Source: Rudanella paleaurantiibacter (GTDB taxonomy: Bacteria; Bacteroidota; Bacteroidia; Cytophagales; Spirosomataceae). From it: a DNA stretch of 64,000 nt. Position 1 is the first letter of the stretch; every line of letters starts with the position of its first letter. The notes under the pieces were generated by a model that searched no databases, was not told where the DNA came from, and was given only the letters and a program-made list of their open reading frames with translations. The stretch is from positions 620,001-684,000 of the forward strand of contig NZ_WELI01000005.1 of assembly GCF_009184635.1 (NCBI RefSeq), read 5' to 3'. The translations under genes were made by a program, and so were the position numbers. This document shows, piece by piece, positions 48,075-56,565 of the stretch.

Positions 48075-48926
48075 ATGAAAAAAATACACGCTTTTTTACC
48101 CCTTGCAGCCTTTCTGCTGACCCAGACGGTAACGGCACAAGACGCCATCACGTCGGGCGAAATTCGGTACGAAGCCACCCGCCGGATCGACCTTTCGCAA
48201 GTGCGGGTCAATATCAATGGCCAGGAGGTGCGGCCGGGTGGCACCTTGCCCAACGGTCAGACCTTCGATATGCCGCAAACAACCACCTACGGCCAATCGC
48301 TGCTGTTTTCGGGCGATATGGCGATGGAAAAACGAGACGCCCCGGCCATGATGATGCGCAGTATGCGCGTGGGTGGCCCCGAAGGACCCGGCGGAGCAGC
48401 TGGCGGTGACCGTGGCCCCGACAACCGACCCATGCGCAACCGGCAGTTTACGCCCCCTTTCGATAACAGCACGTACATCGATATGTCGTCGCAAACGATG
48501 ATTACGGTGTTGAGCGTGAAAAAAGACTCGGTCACGACGGAGCATTATCGTAACGATGAGCCCATCACCCGCGACTCTACCTGGCGCGAAGACGATAAGA
48601 CCAAGAAGCTGCTGGGCTATAAATGCAAGCGTGCAACGGCCAATATTCGCAATACACCCTATACCATCTGGTACACCACCGAGATTCCGCTGACGTACTC
48701 GCCCGTGGCCCGGCTGACGCCCGACAAAGGTGTAGTGCTCCAGATCGAGAGCGACCAGGAAGCCTTTAAAGCCACTAAAATTGAGTCTAAGGCCATCGAA
48801 GCAGCCACGCTACGGCCCAATGCCAAAGCACAGCTGGTATCGAAAAAACAGATGGAAGAAATCCGGCGGAAATCGATGGCCAGTTTCCGGCAACGCATGA
48901 TGGCCGAAAACCCCATGCGGAATTAA
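48075..48926 (+). CDS. GLPGLI family secreted protein
   Basis: 283 residues with signal peptide (LPLAAFLLTQTVTAQ). It contains the family blocks GEIRYEATRRIDL and KKLLGYKCKRATANIRNTPYTIW, followed by the stretch YTTEIPLTYSPVARL, where the GLPGLI-type motif has become less conserved. A Gly/Pro/Arg-rich segment (GGPEGPGGAAGGDRG) splits the first half. GLPGLI proteins typically sit beside TonB-dependent receptors, as here: the receptor starts 12 nt downstream. Their shared job is unknown, with metal or peptide handling proposed. ATG 48075 begins the signal peptide. Confidence 0.85.
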   Translation: MKKIHAFLPLAAFLLTQTVTAQDAITSGEIRYEATRRIDLSQVRVNINGQEVRPGGTLPNGQTFDMPQTTTYGQSLLFSGDMAMEKRDAPAMMMRSMRVGGPEGPGGAAGGDRGPDNRPMRNRQFTPPFDNSTYIDMSSQTMITVLSVKKDSVTTEHYRNDEPITRDSTWREDDKTKKLLGYKCKRATANIRNTPYTIWYTTEIPLTYSPVARLTPDKGVVLQIESDQEAFKATKIESKAIEAATLRPNAKAQLVSKKQMEEIRRKSMASFRQRMMAENPMRN

Positions 48927-48938
48927 GCCCTCTTTTTT

Positions 48939-51848
48939 ATGCGCCTACTCCTACTTTTCACTATTCTACTGGCTTCCCTTTCCTCCTTCGCGCAGAACCG
49001 AGGTATTGGCACCATTCGGGCCTCGGTTCTGGACTCGACCACCAAACAGGGCCTGCCCGAAGCAACCGTTTCGCTACTTCGCGGACGCGATTCGTCGCTG
49101 GTTACGTTTCAGGTGACCGGGGGCGAGGGCGAATTTATGTTTCGCAACGTGGCTGAAGGCCCCTATCAGCTTCTGATTACGTATGTAGGTTACCAGACGC
49201 TCCGGCGCAATGTGACCATCACCGCGGCCGAGCCCACCCCTAATCTGGGGCCGTTGTACATGGCTACGGAAGCCAAATCGCTCAACGAAGTCACGGTGCA
49301 GGGTGCGCCGGTTGTGATCAAAGGCGACACGCTCGAGTTCAACGCCGGGTCGTTTAAAACCCAGCCCAACGCCGTGGTCGAAGACCTGATCAAGAAACTA
49401 CCCGGCATGGAGGTAGAACGCGACGGGACCGTAAAAGCACAGGGGCAGGAAGTAAAACGGATTCTGGTAGATGGCAAGCCATTTTTTGGCAACGACCCCA
49501 AAATGGCCACCCGCAACCTGCCCGCCGAGATGATTGATAAGGTTCAATTGTACGACCGGCAGTCGGAGCAGTCGCAGTTTTCGGGGGTTGATGATGGCGA
49601 CCGCGAGAAAACCATCAACATCACCACCAAGCGCGACCGGCGCAAGGGCGTGTTTGGGCGGCAATCGCTCGGAATGGGTCAGGAGCCGCCCAGCGGACCT
49701 ACCCGCTACCAAGGTCAGGTAGGAATTAACCGCTTCGACAACGGGCAGCAGCTATCCGTTATCGGGTCGGCCAACAACATCAATCAGCAGAATTTTTCGG
49801 CCGAAGGGCTGGGAAATGGCGGGGGACTGGGTGGTTTTGGCGGGGGTAACAACTTCGGTGGAGGAGGCATGGGCGGCAACGGTGGCAACCGGGGTGGTCA
49901 GGGTGGTAATAGCGGAGGCAATTCGGGCCTGCCTACAGGACAGCAAACGAACCTGACCCGCGCCATTTCGGGGGGTCTTAATTTCTCCGACGGCCTGACT
50001 TCCAAAGTTGATTTCAGCGCCAGCTATTTCTACAACAATACCCGCACCATAACCGAGCAGACGTCACGGCGCGAGAATATTCTGCCGAGTGCGGCCCTGC
50101 GCGGTGCACCCTACCCCGATTCGACGAACATCACCAACCGGCAGTCATCGTCGGTCAGCACGTTTGGCAATCACCGGGTCAATGCCCAACTGATTTGGCG
50201 AATCGACAGCATGAATACGCTGCGCGTGATTCCTAACCTCGTGTTCTCCGACAACGTGTCGAACAGCCTGAGCGACTCGCGCACGGCCTCGAACCGGGGT
50301 ACTCCGCTCAATAGTAGCCTCACCAATTACGACGCCAACGGGCGGGGAGTATCCGGAACCAATACGTTGCTCTGGACGCACAAATTTAAGCGCCGGGGCC
50401 GCACGTTTTCGGCCAACCTCAACACCACGCTCAACTCGCAGGTTACCAATGGCTTCAATCGCTCGAAAAACGAGTATTTTCAGTCGATTACAAACATTCC
50501 GCTGTCAAGTTCGATCACGGGTGGGGGCTCGCTGACGGGGGTTGGTGGCTTATTTGCGGCCAATATCAACCAGCGCAACGAGCAACAGACTGACGCCATG
50601 ACCAGCAACCTCAACCTCTCGTACACCGAGCCGTTGTCGTTGGCGAAAACCCTTGAGTTTCGGTATAATCTGAACACCAACGACAATTCCTCAGACCGGC
50701 AGGTGTTCGACTTCGACGAGCGGGTCAACGCTTATACCTTACCCAACGAACGGCTGACCAACCGGTTCGACAATATTTTCCGCACCCAACGGGCGGGGGT
50801 GTCATTGCAAACCCGGCGGTTGAAATACAATTATACCTTTGGGTTCGATGTGCAGGATGCCAACCTTCAGACCAACAACATCTCGCGCGATATTGAACTG
50901 ACCCGGTATTACCTCAACCTGTTGCCCAACGCCCTGTTTACGTACAACGTGTCGCGCAATCAGCGATTGATGATCAACTACCGGAGCCGGATTCAGCCAC
51001 CCTCGGTCAATCAGTTGCAGCCGGTGCTCAACAATAGCAACCCGCTCAATATTCAGACCGGCAACCCCGACCTGAAACCGGAGTTTGCCAACACGTTGAA
51101 TATCAACTATAACAACTTCGACCCGACGACTTTCCGCTCGTTGTTTGCGTCGATCAACGTAAATCAGATTAACCGCCGGATTGTGAATGCCACCGCTTTT
51201 AACAGCGCCGGTGGTCAGGTAACCAAACCGGTCAACGCCGACGGGTATTACTCAATCACGGGCTTCCTGAATCTGGGTCGTTCCATTGACTGGAGCGGAC
51301 AGCGCGTAAACCTGAGCTGGGCTACCAACGGCAGTTTTGTGAATAACATCAGTTTCGTAAACGACCAATTGAACAAGGGCCGGAACCTGAGCGTGGGGCA
51401 GCGTGTGAGCATCAACACGTTCTGGAAAGACAAGCTCGACCTGAACCTTTCAGGCAATGTCAGCTACCAGTCGGCACAATACTCCCTACAGCCGCAACAG
51501 AACAGCAACTTCCTGTTTACGTCGCTTAACGCCTTTGTTTTCTACCAGTTGCCGGGCCGGTTTACCCTGACTTCCGACTTCAGCTACAATGCTAACTCGG
51601 GCCGGGCTGCCGGGTTCAACCAGCGGTTTGCACTCTGGAACGTGGGCGTAGCCAAACAGTTGTTTAAGCAGAAGCAAGGTGAGTTGCGCCTGTCGGTCTA
51701 CGACTTGCTGAACCAGAACCGGAGCATTATCCGCAACGTAAATGACACGTACATCGAAGACGTACAGAGCCTGGTGTTGCGCCGGTACGTGATGCTCACC
51801 TTCACGTACAACCTCCGCAAGTTCGGTATGACCTCGACCCGGCGATAA
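48939..51848 (+). CDS. TonB-dependent receptor with Gly-rich insertion
   Basis: Outer-membrane receptor of 969 residues with a signal peptide (LLLFTILLASLSSFAQ), a carboxypeptidase-regulatory-like domain (IRASVLDSTTKQGLPEATVSLL) and plug motifs GDTLEFNAGSFKTQPNAVVE and LPGMEVERDGTVKAQGQEV. The barrel ends VMLTFTYNLRKFG. Around residues 286-330 is an extraordinary Gly/Asn run (GGGLGGFGGGNNFGGGGMGG) between the plug and the barrel. This subgroup lacks the SusC-type N-terminal extension. It is cotranscribed with the GLPGLI gene (12-nt gap). Confidence 0.93.
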   Translation: MRLLLLFTILLASLSSFAQNRGIGTIRASVLDSTTKQGLPEATVSLLRGRDSSLVTFQVTGGEGEFMFRNVAEGPYQLLITYVGYQTLRRNVTITAAEPTPNLGPLYMATEAKSLNEVTVQGAPVVIKGDTLEFNAGSFKTQPNAVVEDLIKKLPGMEVERDGTVKAQGQEVKRILVDGKPFFGNDPKMATRNLPAEMIDKVQLYDRQSEQSQFSGVDDGDREKTINITTKRDRRKGVFGRQSLGMGQEPPSGPTRYQGQVGINRFDNGQQLSVIGSANNINQQNFSAEGLGNGGGLGGFGGGNNFGGGGMGGNGGNRGGQGGNSGGNSGLPTGQQTNLTRAISGGLNFSDGLTSKVDFSASYFYNNTRTITEQTSRRENILPSAALRGAPYPDSTNITNRQSSSVSTFGNHRVNAQLIWRIDSMNTLRVIPNLVFSDNVSNSLSDSRTASNRGTPLNSSLTNYDANGRGVSGTNTLLWTHKFKRRGRTFSANLNTTLNSQVTNGFNRSKNEYFQSITNIPLSSSITGGGSLTGVGGLFAANINQRNEQQTDAMTSNLNLSYTEPLSLAKTLEFRYNLNTNDNSSDRQVFDFDERVNAYTLPNERLTNRFDNIFRTQRAGVSLQTRRLKYNYTFGFDVQDANLQTNNISRDIELTRYYLNLLPNALFTYNVSRNQRLMINYRSRIQPPSVNQLQPVLNNSNPLNIQTGNPDLKPEFANTLNINYNNFDPTTFRSLFASINVNQINRRIVNATAFNSAGGQVTKPVNADGYYSITGFLNLGRSIDWSGQRVNLSWATNGSFVNNISFVNDQLNKGRNLSVGQRVSINTFWKDKLDLNLSGNVSYQSAQYSLQPQQNSNFLFTSLNAFVFYQLPGRFTLTSDFSYNANSGRAAGFNQRFALWNVGVAKQLFKQKQGELRLSVYDLLNQNRSIIRNVNDTYIEDVQSLVLRRYVMLTFTYNLRKFGMTSTRR

Positions 51849-51851
51849 GCC

Positions 51852-52241
51852 TCAGCGCGCGGCAAACGATATAGTTTGCCCACCCGAGCTCAGCACTAAT
51901 TCGTTGGTGCTGAGCTTTTTTATTTGCCAGTCAACACCTACGGTTAATGCAGACAGGGCACAGTTAACCAATGCACATTGTGGGTCAGGGGTTTGAGGCC
52001 ATAAAAAGCGCACAATTGTCCTGGTCGATGTAAAGGTAGCTGGCGAGCAACACCAGGCAGGCCGTTTGTCGGGGCCATACAACAGTGTGCCGTCGCGCCG
52101 GAACTCCACGACCACCGGATAAGGCACGGGCTGTCCGCTGGCTGTCTGCGTCCAGGTGCGGAATAGCAACTCTGGTCTAACGTCTTCTTCTTGCCGACAA
52201 CCCAACAAGCCTATCAACAGAAGTATCAGAATCTTTTTCAT
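51852..52241 (-). CDS. lipoprotein of unknown function
   Basis: 129 residues with a lipoprotein signal (ILILLLIGLLGC, lipobox LLGC). The body is lipocalin-like: LLFRTWTQTASGQPVPY, VVVEFRRDGTLLYG, and the end LSTNELVLSSGGQTISFAAR. Four Cys (CC near 66, later two) may form disulphides. The last 30 codons carry the hairpin that acts as terminator for the convergent receptor gene (51888-51922). ATG 52241 starts the signal; the frame continues to 52274. No function assigned. Confidence 0.75.
   Translation of the reverse strand: MKKILILLLIGLLGCRQEEDVRPELLFRTWTQTASGQPVPYPVVVEFRRDGTLLYGPDKRPAWCCSPATFTSTRTIVRFLWPQTPDPQCALVNCALSALTVGVDWQIKKLSTNELVLSSGGQTISFAAR
51888..51922 (+). terminator. terminator of the TonB receptor gene, embedded in a coding region
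   Basis: AGCTCAGCAC and GTGCTGAGCT, perfect 10-bp arms and a T-tract, lie inside the antisense lipoprotein gene (codons for LSTNELVLSS). Confidence 0.85.
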
Positions 52242-52313
52242 CACGTTTGGATCAGAAATGATGCGTTTAGCCATAGACCCTTAAACTACCCTGACGGTTG
52301 GAACGAAACTGAG

Positions 52314-52321
52314 TAAATTTG
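52314..52321 (+). promoter_or_regulatory. -7 box of the MBL hydrolase gene
   Basis: TAAATTTG, 72 nt before ATG 52394. A TTG at 52298-52300 lies too close (13 nt) for a -33. Confidence 0.35.
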
Positions 52322-52393
52322 TCTGTACATACCCACGGCCGGAACGTCGACCTTGCCGCCGGGGTTGTATACTAAAGCCCCCGACAACTGCTA

Positions 52394-53170
52394 ATGTCCT
52401 TATTTATTTCTTCCCTGAACTCGGGCAGCAATGGCAACTGCTATTACGTTGGTAATCATCAGGAAGCCGTACTCATCGACGCCGGTATTTCGTGCCGCGA
52501 AACCGAACGGCGCATGGATCGGCTGGGCCTGTCGATGAAGACGGTGAAAGCCATTTTTATTTCACACGAGCATTCAGACCATATTGTCGGCGTCGACCGC
52601 CTGGCCCGTAAGTACAAGCTGCCGGTGTACATTACGCCCGGTACCCTGCGCAACACCCGCCTGTCGGAGTCGGCCATTACGTTTCAGCCCTTGCGTGGGT
52701 ACGAGCCGGTCCTAGTTGGCGACTTGTCTGTAACGGCTTTTCCAAAGCAACACGATGCGGCCGACCCGCACAGCTTTCTGGTCAGTTTTGGGGGCATCAA
52801 CGTGGGCGTGTTCACCGACATAGGTACGCCCTGCACACACGTAATCGATCATTTTAAGCAGTGCCATGCCGCCTTTCTGGAGGCCAATTACGACGATGAC
52901 CTACTGGCTCTGGGCCGGTACCCTTACTTCCTGAAACAACGTATTTCGGGCGACAACGGACACTTATCCAATCGGCAGGCGCTCGACCTGTTTCTGAACC
53001 ACCGGCCGGTGCACATGAGCCATCTGTTACTGGCCCACCTCTCGCGCGACAACAACAGCCCACAGGTAGTGGCCAATCTCTTTGCTCCTCACCTCGCTCA
53101 CACGCAATTGGTAGTGGCGTCACGCTACGCCGAAACGGCTGTTTACCAAGTCAGTGGAGTGATGAAATAG
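52394..53170 (+). CDS. MBL-fold metallo-hydrolase (WalJ/YycJ-like)
   Basis: A 258-residue cytoplasmic metallo-beta-lactamase-fold nuclease-like protein. The metal site starts ISHEHSDHIVGV (HxHxDH). Further blocks are LNSGSNGNCYYVG (N-terminal SNGN motif typical of YycJ), FLEANYDDDLL, ISGDNGHLSNRQAL and HLSRDNNSPQ. In Firmicutes WalJ affects coordination of DNA replication and cell wall control; in Bacteroidota its role is not established. It has its own -7 box and ends before a pair of GATGACATC hairpins. Confidence 0.9.
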   Translation: MSLFISSLNSGSNGNCYYVGNHQEAVLIDAGISCRETERRMDRLGLSMKTVKAIFISHEHSDHIVGVDRLARKYKLPVYITPGTLRNTRLSESAITFQPLRGYEPVLVGDLSVTAFPKQHDAADPHSFLVSFGGINVGVFTDIGTPCTHVIDHFKQCHAAFLEANYDDDLLALGRYPYFLKQRISGDNGHLSNRQALDLFLNHRPVHMSHLLLAHLSRDNNSPQVVANLFAPHLAHTQLVVASRYAETAVYQVSGVMK

Positions 53171-53177
53171 CAAAAAA

Positions 53178-53212
53178 AGAGATGACATCTTGTTTGGAAA
53201 GATGTCATCTCT
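53178..53212. repeat. GATGACATC-family hairpin, copy 5
   Basis: Perfect 14-bp arms and loop GTTTGGA, 8 nt after the MBL gene stop. It is identical over 35 nt to copy 4, 25 kb away. Confidence 0.93.
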
Positions 53213-53250
53213 GGTGCCGCACAAGTCAGCCCGGTGCTGAAGAACAAAAA

Positions 53251-53285
53251 AGAGATGACATCTCTCGAAACGAGATGTCATCTCT
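53251..53285. repeat. GATGACATC-family hairpin, copy 6
   Basis: Perfect 14-bp arms and loop TCGAAAC, 38 nt after copy 5 and 21 nt before the stop of the convergent gene. The closing pairs are C-G where copies 4 and 5 have T-A. Confidence 0.92.
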
Positions 53286-53306
53286 GATACTCTACAAGCA
53301 GCTTGC

Positions 53307-53936
53307 TTATTTTTTCTCGCTGACGTGCGCGTCGTAGTTCACGCCGTACTGTTTGAGCACCGGCTCAGGTACGCCATCCCACTGATTGGGGACGTTGCCC
53401 ACATAGCCCAGATCCTGAATACCCATTTTTGAGGTCCAGAAACCGGTTGATGTCATGTTGCGCATCATGTTGAAGAACGCAACTCCCTGGCTCATTTCAG
53501 GTTTTGCCTGCTTCGGATAGGCGATCTGATCGACCATCTTGATTTGCTGCTCACCCGTGCACTCGGCAAACGGCTTACCGAACTGCTTGCGGCACTGGTT
53601 ATCGAGCCACCGCAGGCCACCCCGCATGGGGGTCTGGTTGGCGGGCTGATCCTTCATCATAAACTCGATAAAGGCCGGTACACGCGCCTGCGACGCACTC
53701 CCCGACTTTTTGTCGGCCGGAATGATGATGTCGCACAGCAGGGTCACGGTTTTCAGCTCCTGTGGCGTGAAGAACTTCTCAGCCATCAGCTTCGCATCGC
53801 GCTCTGCTTCAAATTTTTGCCGACCGCCCGGTATTTTCACCGCGGGGGTTGGTGGTGGCACCGCAGCCTCGACCGGCCCTACGGCCAACCCGAAACCACT
53901 CAAACCTATTGCCTTAAGTGTGTCTCTGCGTTTCAT
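53307..53936 (-). CDS. gluconate 2-dehydrogenase subunit 3 family protein
   Basis: Small (gamma) subunit of 209 residues that carries the export signal for a GMC dehydrogenase complex. The N-terminus KRRDTLKAIGLSGFGLAVG is twin-arginine-like. The body contains FFTPQELKTVTLLCDIIIPAD, typical of PF13618, then IEFMMKDQPAN and CRKQFGKPFAECTGEQQIKM. The GMC oxidoreductase gene is upstream in the same direction, separated by the four-helix-bundle cassette. The usual cytochrome subunit is absent here. Confidence 0.9.
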   Translation of the reverse strand: MKRRDTLKAIGLSGFGLAVGPVEAAVPPPTPAVKIPGGRQKFEAERDAKLMAEKFFTPQELKTVTLLCDIIIPADKKSGSASQARVPAFIEFMMKDQPANQTPMRGGLRWLDNQCRKQFGKPFAECTGEQQIKMVDQIAYPKQAKPEMSQGVAFFNMMRNMTSTGFWTSKMGIQDLGYVGNVPNQWDGVPEPVLKQYGVNYDAHVSEKK

Positions 53937-53945
53937 CTGTAAAAA

Positions 53946-54464
53946 GAGTTTTTGGTTTTTAGTTTATCGTTTTTGGTTGTCTGAAACTCCATCTGGATCG
54001 TCGAAGCCTACATTGTAAGAAATCAGCTCTTCGCTCAAAAACCGGACGCCTTTGTAATCTGTCTCTTGTAGATACTTCATGAAATTGATAAGCATCCGGG
54101 TAATGACATCCGATTCAGAATAAAGAATTTCAAACGTTTTCGGATCAATATGCCCCCGGTCAGACGCCCGATAAAGTTGTGACTTTACTTCGGTATTTGA
54201 GCCGAGCGCGTAGCTTAAAAACTGTTTAAACTCTGCCCGGCTCCCTCGTCCAAAACCTTCAGCAATATTGTCCATGACTGACCCACTGACTCGCGTTATC
54301 TGATTGCGAAGTTCAATGTCTTTCGAAAATGAGCCTCGCAGTGTCAATGGGTAAATTAATCCATCAACATAACGAGCTTTCTTCCAAACATTTAAGTCTT
54401 CGAATCGCTGAACCGTTGCCATTATGCACCAACCATATACCAAAAACGATAAACCAAAAACTAC
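53946..54464. mobile_element. inverted-repeat-flanked cassette carrying a four-helix-bundle gene (candidate)
   Basis: Left edge AGTTTTTGG-TTTTTAG-TTTATCGTTTTTGG (53947-53976) pairs with right edge CCAAAAACGATAAACCAAAAACT (about 54440-54462), differing by one 7-nt indel. The inverted arms bracket one gene only and fill the gap between the GMC gene and its subunit 3 gene. No transposase, no clear target duplication, so mobility is inferred. Confidence 0.5.
53964..54422 (-). CDS. four helix bundle protein (23S rRNA IVS/S23 family)
   Basis: A 152-residue all-helical protein: FEDLNVWKKARYVDGLIYPL, LRNQITRVSGSVMDNIAEGFG and EFKQFLSYALGSNTEVKSQLY are the family hallmarks. Relatives were first seen in 23S rRNA intervening sequences and resemble the avd protein of diversity-generating retroelements; function of free-standing copies is unknown. 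The stop codon lies inside the left inverted repeat and the ATG (54422) 18 nt from the right one. It is inserted between two genes that normally adjoin. No reverse transcriptase is nearby. Confidence 0.9.
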   Translation of the reverse strand: MATVQRFEDLNVWKKARYVDGLIYPLTLRGSFSKDIELRNQITRVSGSVMDNIAEGFGRGSRAEFKQFLSYALGSNTEVKSQLYRASDRGHIDPKTFEILYSESDVITRMLINFMKYLQETDYKGVRFLSEELISYNVGFDDPDGVSDNQKR

Positions 54465-54466
54465 AT

Positions 54467-56212
54467 TTAGATATTCTTCTTCTTCACCTCGTCAATCAGG
54501 TATTCGCTCGTGCGCATCGAACTGGCCAAAATGGTCCAGGTTACGTTTTTGTCGCCCTGCGAAACAAACGGAGCCGCATCGACTACAAACAGGTTCTTAC
54601 ACTCGTGTGCCTGCTGAAACTTGTTCAGGGCCGACTTCTTCGGGTCATTACCCATCCGAACCGTACCGATCTCGTGGATAATCTTACCGGGAGCCTCCAG
54701 ACCGTAGCCGTGGTTGGTGTTCGGGCCGGGCTTCGGTCCCATCGGGATACCACCCAGAGCATGGATAATTTCTTCGAACGTATCCTGCATGTGCTTAGCC
54801 TGCTTCACTTCGTAGTCAGACCACTTGTAGTTGAACCGAAGCACCGGAATACCGTACTTATCCACCTTGTTCGGGTCGATTTCGCAGTAGTTGTCCTCAC
54901 GCGGAACCGGCTCGCCCCGACCTGCCATGTGCACGTAGGCACCGTAGTAACGGCGATAGTCATCTTTCAGACCAGCTCCGTAACCACCTACCGGCCGGGT
55001 CCGACCGGGCTCCACTGCCTGCGTATTTTCAATACCTGAGCCGAAACCATAGCCCGGCATACCCATGCCACCGCCGTACTCGATGTGGTAGCCGCGTGGG
55101 AAGTCGAGTTTCTTGTTATCGAGCCACCAGGGCGTAAACACGTGCATACCGCCTACGCCATCTTCGTTGTAGCGAACGCGGTCCATCAGGGCAGGCACAA
55201 ATGCACCCCGCGAAGCACCGGTTGAGTCGTTGAGGTATTTACCCACCACGCCACTGCCATTAGCCAGACCGTTGGGGTACCGTGACGATTTTGAGTTGAG
55301 CAGAATCCGCGCCGACTCACAAGCACTTGCACCAAGCATAACCGCTTTGGCACGTACCGTATGCTCCTGCAACGTACCCGTGTGCACATAGCTGACACCC
55401 GTAGCCAGGCCCGTTTGCGGGTCGGTGAGTACCTCGCGGCACATAGCGCCGTTAATGAGCGTCACGTTGCCCGTTTTGATAGCCGGAATACACAGTACCG
55501 ACGACGACGAGAAGTCGGCATACGCCTGACACGCCCGTCCGCACTGATGGCAATAGAAACACTGCCCACGCTCATTGTTGATGGGCTTCGTGAGAATCGA
55601 CAAGCGCGAAGGAACGATCGGTACACCCGCATTTTTGCCCGCTTTTTGCAGCAACAGCTCGTGCAGACGAGGCTTTGGCGGAGGCAGGAAGTACCCATCC
55701 GGCTCGTTCGGGAAATCGGGGAGGTTGGTCCCAAACAAGCCGAGCGTTTTGTCGCAGCGGTCGTAAAACGGCTTGAGATCTTCGTAGGTAATTGGCCAGT
55801 CGTCGCCTACACCCGTAAGCGAACCCCGCCGGAAGTCATCAGGTCCGAAACGGAGCGAGATACGCCCCCAGTGATTGGTCCGCCCACCGAGCATCCGCGA
55901 CCGGAACCAGTGAAATTCGGTACCGGGCTTGGCTGAGTACGGCTCGCCATCGATATCCCAGCCACCCCAGGCGGCATCGAAGTCACCAAACGCCCGGGTA
56001 GTACCCGCACCCCGCCGGGGCGATTCGTACGGCCACTTCAACTGAGTAATGTATTTAGGATCGGCGGGGTCAAAATACCCACCTGCCTCAAGCAGGATAA
56101 CTTTGGCTCCGGCTTTGGCCAGCATATATGCCGCCATACCACCGCCAGCGCCCGACCCGACGATTGCTACGTCGTACTCGACGGGGGCCTTTTTAATTTG
56201 TGGAATGTCCAT
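54467..56212 (-). CDS. GMC family FAD-dependent oxidoreductase (dehydrogenase large subunit)
   Basis: FAD dehydrogenase of 581 residues that oxidises a sugar or alcohol in the periplasm. The dinucleotide site is [19 protein letters not shown], with the GMC C-terminal block [12 protein letters not shown] giving the catalytic His and DKNVTWTI the Asn. A Cys cluster C218-x2-C221-x2-C224-x3-C228 contains the C-x5-C-x3-C spacing described for the 3Fe-4S site of FAD glucose dehydrogenase. It lacks its own signal peptide, consistent with export together with the subunit 3 protein. ATG 56212 is chosen over the TTG at 56239. The partner gene lies beyond the inverted-repeat cassette. Confidence 0.9.
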   Translation of the reverse strand: MDIPQIKKAPVEYDVAIVGSGAGGGMAAYMLAKAGAKVILLEAGGYFDPADPKYITQLKWPYESPRRGAGTTRAFGDFDAAWGGWDIDGEPYSAKPGTEFHWFRSRMLGGRTNHWGRISLRFGPDDFRRGSLTGVGDDWPITYEDLKPFYDRCDKTLGLFGTNLPDFPNEPDGYFLPPPKPRLHELLLQKAGKNAGVPIVPSRLSILTKPINNERGQCFYCHQCGRACQAYADFSSSSVLCIPAIKTGNVTLINGAMCREVLTDPQTGLATGVSYVHTGTLQEHTVRAKAVMLGASACESARILLNSKSSRYPNGLANGSGVVGKYLNDSTGASRGAFVPALMDRVRYNEDGVGGMHVFTPWWLDNKKLDFPRGYHIEYGGGMGMPGYGFGSGIENTQAVEPGRTRPVGGYGAGLKDDYRRYYGAYVHMAGRGEPVPREDNYCEIDPNKVDKYGIPVLRFNYKWSDYEVKQAKHMQDTFEEIIHALGGIPMGPKPGPNTNHGYGLEAPGKIIHEIGTVRMGNDPKKSALNKFQQAHECKNLFVVDAAPFVSQGDKNVTWTILASSMRTSEYLIDEVKKKNI

Positions 56213-56460
56213 GTAGGAAGACGATTCTGGTTTACTCAATCAAAAGAACAACGTTAAGCAATTTTAATGCTTTCGGGGCAAGATTGCCGACGAAGTTGCC
56301 CAATACCCGCTTATTTTTTTGCTGACCGCTTAAAATCCCGAATTTTTAGTCACTTCTGGACGGATTTACGACCAAAAACCGCAAACGGGCAGGTACCCGG
56401 AGGGGAAAATGAGGAATGAGGAGATAGGAGTGAGAAGGGAGAATGCAGGAGATAGGAGAT
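56213..56460. other. upstream region with polypurine tract
   Basis: No gene. From about 56400 on the plus strand is almost entirely A and G with repeated GGAGATAGGAG units, leading into the inverted repeat at 56461. CAAAAGAA at 56242-56249 is close to a minus-strand -7 box for the GMC gene. Confidence 0.55.
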
Positions 56461-56533
56461 AGGAGGTAGGAGTGAGGAGTTGCTGACGCGTAAGCAATAC
56501 TCATGCGTCAGCAACTCCTCACTCCTACCTCCT
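56461..56533. repeat. 29-bp perfect inverted repeat
   Basis: Arms 56461-56489 and 56505-56533 are exact complements (AGGAGGTAGGAGTGAGGAGT..), separated by a 15-nt loop. It ends 33 nt before the TsaC start and abuts its -7 box. Confidence 0.95.
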
Positions 56534-56548
56534 CACTCAATCTTATAC

Positions 56549-56556
56549 TATCTTTG
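56549..56556 (+). promoter_or_regulatory. -7 box of the TsaC/Sua5 gene
   Basis: TATCTTTG ends 9 nt before ATG 56566, implying a very short leader and excluding the longer frame at 56503. Confidence 0.5.
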
Positions 56557-56565
56557 CCGATAATT

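Noticed and set aside
53964-54422. Diversity-generating retroelement
   Set aside because: The avd-like protein is present, but no reverse transcriptase, template repeat or variable repeat was seen near it.
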